From the NCBI RefSeq assembly GCF_014861395.1, contig NZ_RRYV01000014.1:1-41362 (forward strand): DNA of 41,362 nucleotides. Reading direction: 5' to 3'. Numbering within the stretch: position 1 is the first letter of the stretch; each line of letters opens with the position of its first letter. Below the pieces are notes generated by a model that ran no database searches, was not told the origin of the DNA, and saw nothing but the letters and a program-made list of their open reading frames with translations. Below are positions 26,613 to 35,881 of this stretch, one piece after another. The position numbers were made by a program, and so were the translations under genes. This stretch comes from Psychrobacter sp. FME13 (GTDB taxonomy: Bacteria; Pseudomonadota; Gammaproteobacteria; Pseudomonadales; Moraxellaceae).

Positions 26613-28763
26613 ATGCGCACCATCGCCATCCACACCCCCTTTGGTCGCGCGTTATCCTTTGTTGAATTAAAGGGAGTGGAAGCCCTCTCCAGTCTCTATG
26701 AGTATCGCCTTGTTCTCACCAGTAAAAATCCCAACCTAGCCGCTACCGACATCATCGGCCAAACTATCGCCGTCACCATCGACACCAAAGGCGGCGAGCG
26801 GGTTTTAAACGGTCTGGTTACCGACTTTGGCTACCTTAGTGAAGATGAGGACGAACAAAGCTATCATCTCTACACTTGCATCATGCGCCCTAACATGTGG
26901 TATCTCACCCAGCGTCATGACAGCCGCGTCTTTGTTGACAAAGACATCCTTGAGATTACCCGCACCATCCTAGATGAGTTTGGCTTCCCCTATGAGATAC
27001 AGTGCTTAAACAGCTACCGCAAGTACGGCCATAGCACCCAGTATCAAGAAACCAGCTTTAACTATCTCAACCGACTGTTTGAACAAGAAGGCCTGTACTA
27101 CTACTTCACCCATACCGAGGGTAACAACACCCTCATCATCGTCGATGACAATAGCGCCCATAGCCCCATTCAAGGCCGCGCCACCATACCCTATCACTCA
27201 GCCGTCACCCCAGGCACCCCCGACAAGAACTACATTGATGTGTGGCAACAAAGTGACCGCTTAGCTACTAAAAAGATGAGTGTCAACGACCACAGCTACA
27301 AGCTGGCTAACCGCAAACTTGATTACAACATGAGCACCCATGAGCTTGGTGGTATTACCACCGAGCACTATGACTTCTATACTGGCTTTGCGACCAAAGA
27401 CGATGCCGCAAGCTACGCGCAAGTGCGTAGTCAAGACTACAACGCCCAAAGCAAACGCGTGAATGCGGCAGGTAACGTGCTCACCATCGCCCCAGGCCAT
27501 ACTTTTACTCTAAGCCGTCATCCGCACGATGCCGCTAATACCGAACACCTCATCATCCATAGCGAATACGACTTTAAAGAGGCCGGCTATGCCAGTGGCA
27601 CCGAACAATCCCATTACCGTATCAGCTTCACCGCCATACCGATAAGCTACCAGTACCGTGCGCCAAGAGTCACGCCTAAACCGCAAATCATTGGTAGTCA
27701 AGCGGCTACGGTTACCGGCCCTGCCGGAGAAGAAGTCCACACCAATGGGTATGGCGATATAAAGGTACAGTTCCACTGGGACAGATACGGTCCTAAGAAC
27801 CAGAAAAGCTCAGACTGGATACGCGTCGCCCAAGGATCAGCAGGGGGCAGCTTTGGCTCCATCAACACCCCGCGTATAGGGGAGGAAGTCCTCATTGACT
27901 TTATCAACGGCGACTCAGACCGTCCCATTGTCATCGGCAGGTTATACAACAGCGCCAACCCGCCACCATGGGGCTACCCGCAAGCGGCTAAGCAATCAGG
28001 CATCAAATCCAAAAGCTTTAACTCCCCGCTCGATAACTACAATGAGCTCATGTTCAATGATGATGCTGGCTTTGAGCTGGTCAACTTGCAGGCCCAGCGC
28101 GATCTTAACTCACTGATCAAGAACGATGAGACCCGCAGAGTCAACCGCGACCGAACAACGACGATTGATAAAGACGAGACCGTCACGGTTCATGGAAAGC
28201 GTACTGAGATCGTCGATCTTGATGAGCACATCACCATCCACAAGAACCGCACTGAGATCGTCGACTTGGATGAAACCATTACCATCCATAAGAACCGACA
28301 AGAGCGCGTTGATGAGAATGAGACTATTAGTATTGGGGGGAATAGAGATGAGACGGTTAAAAAGAATGAGTCTATATCAGTGTCAGGCAAGCGCAAGCTG
28401 AGCGTCAAAAAGAATCAGTCGATTACCGTGAATGGTATGCAGACAGAAACAGTAAGACTCGCCTCTATTCAAAATGTCGGCTTAGCTAAGATGACCAACG
28501 TAGGCGCAGGGTATAGCATTAATGTGGCAGGCTTTACCTCTATTGTCACAGGTGCAAAACGTAATGACACTACAGCACAGACTCATGAGATGAGCGCAGG
28601 AAAAGACTTTACTATACAAGCAGGTGACGTGATAGAACTAAAAGTAGGTAAGAGTGTGCTGCGCATGGATAAATCAGGCAAAGTTACTATTCAAGGCACA
28701 GAGTTTGTCTTCGAAGCCACAGGCCCTGTGCAAATCACAGGTAAAGATGTCGATCTGAACTAA
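26613..28763 (+). CDS. vgrG: Type VI secretion system spike protein VgrG (TssI)
   Basis: A 716-residue VgrG, the trimeric tip that punctures target cells and carries effectors. It has the N-terminal gp27-like part (LSFVELKGVEALSSLYEYRL, RHDSRVFVDKDILEITRTIL, YQETSFNYLNRLFEQEGLYYYF), then the gp5-like OB fold (DIKVQFHWDRYG, SDWIRVAQGSAGGSFGSINTPRIGEEVLIDFINGD). The needle has six 16-residue repeats (about residues 515-610). There is no extra C-terminal enzyme domain; it ends shortly after FEATGPVQITGKDVDLN. AAGGA precedes the ATG. GC is visibly higher than in the flanking transposon genes, suggesting a separate origin. It heads a five-gene unit with DUF2169, DUF4150, rhs and an immunity gene. 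Confidence 0.95.
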   Translation: MRTIAIHTPFGRALSFVELKGVEALSSLYEYRLVLTSKNPNLAATDIIGQTIAVTIDTKGGERVLNGLVTDFGYLSEDEDEQSYHLYTCIMRPNMWYLTQRHDSRVFVDKDILEITRTILDEFGFPYEIQCLNSYRKYGHSTQYQETSFNYLNRLFEQEGLYYYFTHTEGNNTLIIVDDNSAHSPIQGRATIPYHSAVTPGTPDKNYIDVWQQSDRLATKKMSVNDHSYKLANRKLDYNMSTHELGGITTEHYDFYTGFATKDDAASYAQVRSQDYNAQSKRVNAAGNVLTIAPGHTFTLSRHPHDAANTEHLIIHSEYDFKEAGYASGTEQSHYRISFTAIPISYQYRAPRVTPKPQIIGSQAATVTGPAGEEVHTNGYGDIKVQFHWDRYGPKNQKSSDWIRVAQGSAGGSFGSINTPRIGEEVLIDFINGDSDRPIVIGRLYNSANPPPWGYPQAAKQSGIKSKSFNSPLDNYNELMFNDDAGFELVNLQAQRDLNSLIKNDETRRVNRDRTTTIDKDETVTVHGKRTEIVDLDEHITIHKNRTEIVDLDETITIHKNRQERVDENETISIGGNRDETVKKNESISVSGKRKLSVKKNQSITVNGMQTETVRLASIQNVGLAKMTNVGAGYSINVAGFTSIVTGAKRNDTTAQTHEMSAGKDFTIQAGDVIELKVGKSVLRMDKSGKVTIQGTEFVFEATGPVQITGKDVDLN
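28155..28442 (+). repeat. Six tandem 48-bp units encoding the VgrG needle
   Basis: Six consecutive 16-codon units, e.g. TEIVDLDEHITIHKNR and TEIVDLDETITIHKNR (the most alike pair), then QERVDENETISIGGNR, DETVKKNESISVSGKR and KLSVKKNQSITVNGMQ. Alternating polar and beta-branched residues fit a three-stranded beta-helix, one strand per eight residues. The near-identity of units 2 and 3 in DNA marks a possible site of expansion or loss. Confidence 0.85.
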
Positions 28764-28775
28764 AAAGGCATCATT

Positions 28776-30128
28776 ATGGAATTTACCAACCTTACGCCCT
28801 TTAGCACTTTAAACTATCTTGGCTACGATACTCATGATCAAGAGTATGAAGTCGTGACGATGTGCGCACAGTATAAGCTAATACCCAGTAATCAAGAGAT
28901 AGCAGATAGTAAAGACTTCAAGCAAATACAAACGGTTTACATCGCAGAGGTCAATGATGACGACCCTATTAATCTTTGCATGGCAGACGAGTTTTATGAT
29001 GAGCCTGGTACTAGCAGCATCGTACAAGAGAGCGATATTATCCCCTTCAAGCCTAAATGTGATGTACTCGTCCAAGGTCACGCTTATGCTAGTAAACCCT
29101 CTCAAGGGTTTAAAGCGTCTATTGCTCTCTACAGACAGGCAGATGATACGCTAGACTCACCTCTTAAAGAGCTACTAAGTAAAGAGATTTGGCTCACAGG
29201 CTCAAGGCAGTGGCAGCATACAGGTAGTCGTAGCCATATTGACTCTATTCAATTTACCGATGAATATAGTTTAACAGCGGTAACCCACACACAAAAAGTA
29301 CCACTCAGGTATGAGTATACCTTAGGGGGCAGCTGTCAAGCGACTCATCTTAAAAATATAGACAACAGCAGTAAAAAAGATAGCAATGAAGACGATGACA
29401 AAAACAGTCTTAAGCAAAGTTATCATGAAGTCTGCTATAGCAATCCGATAGGTAGAGGCTGGTTTGAGCAGGGCTACTTTAGTAAGCTAAGAGAGTACAA
29501 GCACAGCTTACCAGAATTCTTTCCAGTACCGCAGATTATGCCTAAAGGTGTTATCTATGAGACGCCGCTGATAACCAAGCAACAAGGGGCAATGACTGCG
29601 TTTGAGATGGCAGAGCTGGACTATCAAGGAGCGCCTGCAGGTCTCAGTGCCTTGCATCGATCTTGGGCACCAAGGCTTGCAAAGGCGGGTACTTATGATG
29701 AGCAGTGGCTAGAGAACCGCCATCCTAATTTGCCCAAAGACTTTGACTTTGGCTACTGGAACTGTGCCCCTGAGGATCAGCAAATCGACTATCCTGATTT
29801 AACTAAGCCGCATACTTTATTAGTCAATAATTTGACCGAAGGCGGTGGTCAACAGCTCATTCTACTACCACGGCATCGAGCTTTTGTGTTAGCTAGTATT
29901 GATTATGAGCATCAAGTAAAGCCTATGAGCTTAGATACACTGATTTTTAATACTGACAATATGTCATTGAAATTAGTTTGGCGGTTGTTTTTACCTACTA
30001 ATTTAAACCCGACTAAGTTAGAAGTTAGATTCACTACCGACCCTGATGAGCCATATATTACTTACGAAGATCCAGAAAGCCTTCGAGCGAGAGCATTAGC
30101 TATATGGAATGAAAACTATGCCAAATAA
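28776..30128 (+). CDS. DUF2169 domain protein (T6SS effector adaptor/chaperone)
   Basis: A 450-residue protein with the DUF2169 pattern: MEFTNLTPFSTLNYLGYDTHD, MADEFYDEPGTSSIVQESDIIPFKPKCDVLVQGHAYA, KEIWLTGSRQWQH, PLRYEYTLGGSC and a C-terminal DFGYWNCAPEDQQI plus HRAFVLASID. Proteins of this family sit between vgrG and PAAR-like/rhs genes and help load the effector onto the spike. It starts 12 bp after vgrG and overlaps the next gene by 11 nt, so it is in the same unit. A poorly conserved charged insert (around residues 195-215, NSSKKDSNEDDDK) may be a flexible loop. Confidence 0.85.
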   Translation: MEFTNLTPFSTLNYLGYDTHDQEYEVVTMCAQYKLIPSNQEIADSKDFKQIQTVYIAEVNDDDPINLCMADEFYDEPGTSSIVQESDIIPFKPKCDVLVQGHAYASKPSQGFKASIALYRQADDTLDSPLKELLSKEIWLTGSRQWQHTGSRSHIDSIQFTDEYSLTAVTHTQKVPLRYEYTLGGSCQATHLKNIDNSSKKDSNEDDDKNSLKQSYHEVCYSNPIGRGWFEQGYFSKLREYKHSLPEFFPVPQIMPKGVIYETPLITKQQGAMTAFEMAELDYQGAPAGLSALHRSWAPRLAKAGTYDEQWLENRHPNLPKDFDFGYWNCAPEDQQIDYPDLTKPHTLLVNNLTEGGGQQLILLPRHRAFVLASIDYEHQVKPMSLDTLIFNTDNMSLKLVWRLFLPTNLNPTKLEVRFTTDPDEPYITYEDPESLRARALAIWNENYAK

Positions 30129-30471
30129 TACAATAGCGAAGAAGCAATCAGGCTGGACTGTAGTATCAACGCTACCTGATGTATGTAAAACGCCTATGGG
30201 TAGTAGTATGGTGCCTGTTCCTTATCCAGTGACGGCCAAACTTATAAACTCAAGTAATGTCTCACCAAATGTCCGCTCTAACGATCACCCTGTATTTTTA
30301 TTCGATGCAAGTACAGTAGTCAAAACGATTGGCGATGAAGCAGGTGTCGGTAAAGGGGTTAAGAGTGGCACAGTAAGTGGTAAATGTTATCCCATTGAAC
30401 ATAGTAGTACAGTGCGAGCCAATGGCAAGTATGTGGTTAGACACAGAGACAAATTTGGGATGAATGGGTAA
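30118..30471 (+). CDS. DUF4150 PAAR-like tip protein
   Basis: A protein of about 117 residues with the DUF4150 pattern: SGWTVVSTLPDVCKTPMGSSMVPVPYPV followed by SSNVSPNVRSNDHPVFLFDAS and GDEAGVGKGVKSGTVSGKCYPI, then NGKYVVRHRDKFGMNG. DUF4150 proteins are PAAR-like caps that sharpen the VgrG tip and carry a toxin. Here the cap is encoded apart from the Rhs protein. I prefer ATG 30118, overlapping the DUF2169 gene by 11 nt; ATG 30109 is also possible. It is followed after 6 bp by rhs. Confidence 0.88.
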   Translation: MPNNTIAKKQSGWTVVSTLPDVCKTPMGSSMVPVPYPVTAKLINSSNVSPNVRSNDHPVFLFDASTVVKTIGDEAGVGKGVKSGTVSGKCYPIEHSSTVRANGKYVVRHRDKFGMNG

Positions 30472-30477
30472 TAAATT

Positions 30478-33400
30478 ATGGGTACATTTGGTAATTGGGG
30501 TAGACCAGTTAGTTCAAACGGCAATACAACTGGAGTTGTTGTAGGTGATGGTAAAACAGCAGCTGAGATAGCTAAAGCCCTAAAAGTAGCAAAAGATTCG
30601 AAAAAAAGCTTGGCTAAGCTTAGTAAGGATGAGCTTGAAGCCATATTATTCGTACTAGATGTCGCTGGTGTGATTCCTGGCGTTGGTATGGTTGCTGATG
30701 GTGCGGCAGGTATCGTTAGAGCATCTACAGGGGATTGGGGCGGCGCTTTTTATAGTTTATTAGGTTTTGTTCCAATTGCAGGCGATTTGTTAAAAGGGTC
30801 TGACTTAGCTTTGAAGATTGCAAAGAACCCTAGTTTTTATCTCAATCAATTAAAAAAAGCACAAAAGGCTGTTGAAAAACTAGGAAGTGGGTATGAAAAA
30901 GTAGCTACTTTTTTTAAGAATCAATCTAAAAAAATTGAGGACTTTATATATAGCAAAGATACTAAAGGTAAACTGCCTAAGAGAAAGAAAGAAGATAGTG
31001 GCTCTAAAAACAAAGATAAAGACCAAAACAATAATAAAAACTGTCCTAAAACCTGTAAGCCTGTCAATCCTATACTAGGTATCAAGATACTACTAGATAA
31101 TGAAGATATTGATTTTATCTTAACAGGAGACTTACCCTTATTATGGAATCGGCACTATGCCAGTGATAGCCTTGTAGGTCGAGGCGAAACAGATGATCCT
31201 GATGGTTGGTTCGGTCAAGGCTGGGCTAATAGCTGGTCAGAACAATTAAACGTCATTCCAGATGCTGACTTGATTGAGTACATTGACAGTAGTGGTAGAG
31301 CCATTAACTTCCCTTATATTGCCACTGGCAAAAGCTTCTACCTTCGTAACGATGATATTCGGTTGCATCATGATGTTAATGGACAATACCGCATTACCTC
31401 AGGCACCAGTGACACTGGCGATGGTATTCAGTTGCACTTTGGCAGTCCAGTCAGTGAAGACCCTCTATTACCTATCCGTAGACAGCGCCTATATTGCACA
31501 GGCCAAAGTGATCACTATGGCAACCGTATTACTTTAGAATATAATACAGACGCCAGTCTCTCTCATCTACCTCGCTATATAAAAGACAGTGCGGGTAGAT
31601 TATTGCAACTAGACTTCAATTTAATTAAAAATGATGAGGATAAAGGCTTACGCTTACAGCAAGTGGTTCAGCTTACAAGTCTAACAGACGATAAGCTATC
31701 TCAGCTCCTACCTGCTTTAGATAGAAAAGTTCAGCAGCAATTACAGCAATCTTATAACACCAGTATTCACACTTTCATCAGCGAAGTTCAGACGCTTATT
31801 AAGAATGGCGTGCTGTCTAAGAATTTACTTGTTGCAGATACTCTAGTGACTTATAGCTACAGTAAAGAAGGTGACTTAATTGAAGTTAACCCTTATCTAA
31901 ATCCAACTCGTCGCTTTGACTATAAAAACCATATTATGATCGCGCATCATATCGACGGCGGCATCAGCAGCTATTATGAGTACGACGACTACCTACCCAC
32001 AGGCAAAGTGCTCATCAACCGTGTTAGCAATGGTCAGACCTATCATTTTGACTATCAAATAGATCAATCTATAGTTACTGAGGCAAAAGACACTGCAAAT
32101 GAGCGGCAAACGATTTATCACTTTGATCAAGACAAGCGTTGGACAGGCATTACTGACGCTCTTGGCAACCGCACTAGCTTTGTTTTAGACGACTATAACC
32201 GTCCTATACAAATTATTAGTCCAGATGGCAGTATTACCGAAAACCAGTACTCTGGTAATCATCTAACCGCAGTTAAACAACTGATCGACTATGAGGTGAT
32301 GACTAATTTACCTCTATGGCGGTCTCAAAAGTATTTATACGATAATAATCAATTAACCGAATTACTTGATCCTCTTGGCAATGCAACGCAGCTTACCTAT
32401 GATGCTGCTGGACAAATTAAAAAAATTACTGATGCTAATGGTAACAGCACACATATAGAGCGTGATGATAAAGGTCGTACCATTAAGCAAATACTTGCCA
32501 ACGGCAGCAGCTTCAGTTATGAGTATAACCATCAAGGCGAGCTGATAGAACAAACGGACTGTAGTGGTAATCCTACCTATTATAAGTACGATAACCTAGG
32601 ACGTGTCATTATTGTCACTGATGCACAAGACCAGCAAACCACACTCACCTATGACCAGAAAACCGATAGCGCCACTAACAGTAATGGTATTCAGCACACC
32701 CAAGCGCCTACCCATATTCGCTACCCTGATGGCAGTAGCGAGCGCTTTGTCTATGACGCCTTAAATCGTCTGCTCAAGCATACGGACGCCAAAGACCAAT
32801 CCACCGAGTACCAGTATACTGATGACAGCCTACCCATACAGCGCATAGACGCGCTAGGGCACACGCTTGACTACGACTATGACAATCTACGCCGTCTGAT
32901 TAAACTCACCAATGAGAACGGTGAAGCGTGGACATTTGAATATGATAAAGCAGATAATCTCATCAGCGAGACGCGCTTTGATGGTTATATCAGTCACTAC
33001 GAGTATGACAAAGCAGGGCAACTGGTACACCAAACCGACAACTCACAAGCCAAACGCGAAGAGCAAAAGCACACCTACCTGCAACGTGACCTGCTCGGAC
33101 AGCTGACGTATAAGCACAGCCTAGATATCGTTAAGCCTAACAGCAACGTAAGCAATCAAAGCCAACAGCGTCATCACAAGACCCAGTATCAGTACGATAT
33201 TGCAGGACAGCTCATCCGAGCGACCAGCCCTGATGCCAGTACCCATCTGGCGTATGACGACATCGGGCAGCTGATTAGCGAGCGCTTAACCCGTCATCAT
33301 AAAAACAATTCTCAAGGTCAATTGACCCAAAACATCGAACAAACCCTAACTCACAGCTATGACGAGATAGGCAACCGCATTGCCACAATACTGCCCGATG

Positions 33401-35301
33401 GCAAAGTCATCAACCAGCTGTACTATGGCTCAGGGCATTTATACAACCAAAGCGTGCAAGACGGCGACAGCATCACCGAAATACGCCATAGCGAACGCAA
33501 TGCACTGCATCAAGAAACGACAAGGCAACAAGGCGAGCTGCTATCGAGCTTTGGCTATGACCCCATGGGACGGCTCACCAAGCAATACAGCTCAGATCAT
33601 AATAAAGGCCGTATCGTCGTACAGCGAGATTATAACTATGACGTGTTAGGACAGCTTACCCATCTATCAGGGCAGACGCAGCTCAATCATAAATCGAAAA
33701 ATAGTAGCACGGCAAGTAGTCTGTTCCAGCGCAATCATCAGTATCAATACGACAAAGTCGGACGACTGACCGAGCATATGCTCACCGACTTCGCCAAGCA
33801 ATCAGGCACGACAGAGCGCTTTGCCTTTGATCCTGCGAGTAATCGCGTGCCTGTATCTACAGTTGATAAAGATAACAGCGAAACTAATAACGCTGTAAAC
33901 AACATCCACAAATCAGGCAGACCGACTAAGCTTATTACCGCTGACAAAATAATTACTTACACCTATGGCATACACGGTCAAGTCCTGTATAAAACAATCA
34001 CTCCAGCCAAAGACGGTAAACCACTAGCTCAAAGTAGCAACGCGCTAGTGAGTAGTCGCAAGTCCATACAGCACTACTATAATCCCAATAATGAGTTGGT
34101 GAAAACTATCACTAATATCGAAGAGGGATTTGAGCTAACCGAAATAACAGCGACTTACTATTACGACGCTTTTGGACGACGCATCGCCAAAACCAGTGAC
34201 ACAAAGGTAAAAACCAAATTCATTAATAGTAAGCATTCAAAAACGGTTAAGTACCACCTTCAACAGCAGAAGACTAAAAATAAGCAAACACACTATCTAT
34301 GGGATGGTAATAGACAAGCACAGGAATATACTGATACTCATGTGTTTACCACCGTGTATGAGCAAGACAGCTTTGAGCCAGTCGCAAGACTGGTCTGGCT
34401 CAAAGATGCGCTATTAAAATCAGCTAATGATGAGATTAAGAACACCGAGCGTGAATCTTGGGAAGATGAACCGACCCTCATCCCAAACATGCAGGTGTAT
34501 CATTATCACAATGACCATCTAGGTACGCCGAATGAGCTGACCAGTCAAGACGGTGAAGTGGTTTGGTTGGCGGATTACGCGGCATGGGGCAATACTGCTC
34601 AAGTCGTCTACAAAGAAGTACAGCTTTATAATGTGATTGTTTCTGCTGATGAATTACAGCCCATAAGATTTCAAGGTCAGAGCTTTGATGTTGAGACAGG
34701 ACTGCATTACAATAGATTTCGCTACTTTGATCCTGATTTAGGGATGTTTATCAGCCGTGATCCTATAGGTCTTTTAGGAGGCTTCAACATTTTCTCTTAT
34801 GCACCTAATCCAGTTATGTGGGTAGACCCTTCTGGATTAGCGGTCTATCATACAAACTGGAGTAAAGCTTATAACTCTAGTAAAGGTGTTCCAACAAATT
34901 ATCAAGTCCATCATATAATACCCCAAGCTGTAGCAAGTGAGGCAAAGAAACTGTGTGCAAGCTTTGACGTTCATAATAAAGATAATCTTATTGCTTTACG
35001 TAACAGTAAAAATGTTAATTTAGTTACAAAAAACGGTTATGGTGCAACCATACATTCTGGTCAACATCGTGGATATAACTTAGCAGTTACAAATTTGTTA
35101 AAAGGCGCACAAAGAATAAATATTCCTGGACTTAATGCATGTATGAAATTAAAGGCTGTTCAAAAGATGCTACGTAGTCAACTTGTAAAAGGAGACATTC
35201 CATTAAATAACTCAGGCTATGACCCCAATACTTTCAGCACGGGTGATATTCAAAAAGCATTTACTGAAGCGATAAAAAGTTCAATACGAAATCAACAATA
35301 A
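30478..35301 (+). CDS. rhs: Rhs-family T6SS effector with C-terminal AHH-type nuclease domain
   Basis: A 1607-residue polymorphic toxin. Residues ~58-120 contain two hydrophobic segments (LFVLDVAGVIPGVGMVADGA; FYSLLGFVPIAGDLL), typical pre-Rhs membrane helices. DUF6531 begins near residue 195 (CKPVNPILGIKILLDNEDID, LPLLWNRHYASD). Many YD repeats follow, forming the toxin-enclosing shell. The core ends with ETGLHYNRFRYFDPDLGMFI, then DPIGL (Asp1428) and DPSGL (Asp1450), where the C-terminus is normally released by self-cleavage. The ~153-residue tip has HHIIPQ (His1478/1479) and HSGQHRGYN (His1526/1530), the pattern of AHH/HNH nucleases. The tip DNA is more AT-rich than the shell, as expected for an exchanged module. 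Confidence 0.93.
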   Translation: MGTFGNWGRPVSSNGNTTGVVVGDGKTAAEIAKALKVAKDSKKSLAKLSKDELEAILFVLDVAGVIPGVGMVADGAAGIVRASTGDWGGAFYSLLGFVPIAGDLLKGSDLALKIAKNPSFYLNQLKKAQKAVEKLGSGYEKVATFFKNQSKKIEDFIYSKDTKGKLPKRKKEDSGSKNKDKDQNNNKNCPKTCKPVNPILGIKILLDNEDIDFILTGDLPLLWNRHYASDSLVGRGETDDPDGWFGQGWANSWSEQLNVIPDADLIEYIDSSGRAINFPYIATGKSFYLRNDDIRLHHDVNGQYRITSGTSDTGDGIQLHFGSPVSEDPLLPIRRQRLYCTGQSDHYGNRITLEYNTDASLSHLPRYIKDSAGRLLQLDFNLIKNDEDKGLRLQQVVQLTSLTDDKLSQLLPALDRKVQQQLQQSYNTSIHTFISEVQTLIKNGVLSKNLLVADTLVTYSYSKEGDLIEVNPYLNPTRRFDYKNHIMIAHHIDGGISSYYEYDDYLPTGKVLINRVSNGQTYHFDYQIDQSIVTEAKDTANERQTIYHFDQDKRWTGITDALGNRTSFVLDDYNRPIQIISPDGSITENQYSGNHLTAVKQLIDYEVMTNLPLWRSQKYLYDNNQLTELLDPLGNATQLTYDAAGQIKKITDANGNSTHIERDDKGRTIKQILANGSSFSYEYNHQGELIEQTDCSGNPTYYKYDNLGRVIIVTDAQDQQTTLTYDQKTDSATNSNGIQHTQAPTHIRYPDGSSERFVYDALNRLLKHTDAKDQSTEYQYTDDSLPIQRIDALGHTLDYDYDNLRRLIKLTNENGEAWTFEYDKADNLISETRFDGYISHYEYDKAGQLVHQTDNSQAKREEQKHTYLQRDLLGQLTYKHSLDIVKPNSNVSNQSQQRHHKTQYQYDIAGQLIRATSPDASTHLAYDDIGQLISERLTRHHKNNSQGQLTQNIEQTLTHSYDEIGNRIATILPDGKVINQLYYGSGHLYNQSVQDGDSITEIRHSERNALHQETTRQQGELLSSFGYDPMGRLTKQYSSDHNKGRIVVQRDYNYDVLGQLTHLSGQTQLNHKSKNSSTASSLFQRNHQYQYDKVGRLTEHMLTDFAKQSGTTERFAFDPASNRVPVSTVDKDNSETNNAVNNIHKSGRPTKLITADKIITYTYGIHGQVLYKTITPAKDGKPLAQSSNALVSSRKSIQHYYNPNNELVKTITNIEEGFELTEITATYYYDAFGRRIAKTSDTKVKTKFINSKHSKTVKYHLQQQKTKNKQTHYLWDGNRQAQEYTDTHVFTTVYEQDSFEPVARLVWLKDALLKSANDEIKNTERESWEDEPTLIPNMQVYHYHNDHLGTPNELTSQDGEVVWLADYAAWGNTAQVVYKEVQLYNVIVSADELQPIRFQGQSFDVETGLHYNRFRYFDPDLGMFISRDPIGLLGGFNIFSYAPNPVMWVDPSGLAVYHTNWSKAYNSSKGVPTNYQVHHIIPQAVASEAKKLCASFDVHNKDNLIALRNSKNVNLVTKNGYGATIHSGQHRGYNLAVTNLLKGAQRINIPGLNACMKLKAVQKMLRSQLVKGDIPLNNSGYDPNTFSTGDIQKAFTEAIKSSIRNQQ

Positions 35302-35313
35302 GGATATTTAGTT

Positions 35314-35814
35314 ATGAAAAAGTGGAACGACATACTTGAGTCAGCGCAAGAATTTGTCGATTTTTTAGAAAGAGATACATTCTTTGATAAGCCTTTTGTT
35401 AATACTATAAATGCATTAGTAATCAGTGATCCCCTGTTAGGTTTTAAATATGCTAATCAAGATGATGAAGTGCAAAGCTTTCCAGCTTGGGAGTCAATTA
35501 GCCGAGGAGAGTATTCATTTCCAGATTCTTTTGAGTTATATGGTTATGTAGGTCATCAACTTCTGAAGAATAACTTTTTCAACATTCAAAGCAAGAACTT
35601 TAGTGGATTTAATGAGCTTTGGGATAGTACTATGGCAGAGCTAATAACTGATGATATGTATTATATATTCCAATGTTACGCTAATAATTATTTTCCACCT
35701 TTATGGAAAGATATTCTTACTGCTTATTTAAACAATGGACTACCTTGTGGCTGGTCTGATTTTCCACCTAAAGGTAAGCTAGTCGTTTTTTCTAATGAGC
35801 TGTTAGAGCCATAG
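35314..35814 (+). CDS. Predicted immunity protein for the Rhs AHH tip
   Basis: A 166-residue acidic soluble protein, 12 bp after rhs, with AAGGAT upstream of the ATG; position is the main argument for immunity. I do not recognise a named family. It has no signal peptide, so it should act in the cytoplasm against incoming nuclease. Its C-terminal end (AYLNNGLPCGWSDFPPKGKL) matches the end of the second immunity candidate at 36991-37545 (AYTNGAMPCGWYGKYPKGKL), while the N-terminal halves differ. It is low in GC like the toxin tip. A terminator follows. Confidence 0.75.
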   Translation: MKKWNDILESAQEFVDFLERDTFFDKPFVNTINALVISDPLLGFKYANQDDEVQSFPAWESISRGEYSFPDSFELYGYVGHQLLKNNFFNIQSKNFSGFNELWDSTMAELITDDMYYIFQCYANNYFPPLWKDILTAYLNNGLPCGWSDFPPKGKLVVFSNELLEP

Positions 35815-35841
35815 CTATTTATTTTGGTAAAAAAGAGGGTT

Positions 35842-35867
35842 AGCTGGGCATTTTGCTCAGCTTTTTT
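35842..35867 (+). terminator. Rho-independent terminator after the first immunity gene
   Basis: AGCTGGGC (35842-35849) pairs with GCTCAGCT (35855-35862, one G-T pair), followed by TTTTT. It ends the vgrG-to-immunity unit, so the displaced rhs tip downstream would not be read through efficiently. Confidence 0.75.
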
Positions 35868-35881
35868 ACACCTGAATAAAG

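Noticed and set aside
28110..28408. Several long opposite- and alternate-frame reading frames across the vgrG repeat region
   Set aside because: They arise from the 48-bp repeat periodicity and lack starts, ribosome sites and recognisable domains.
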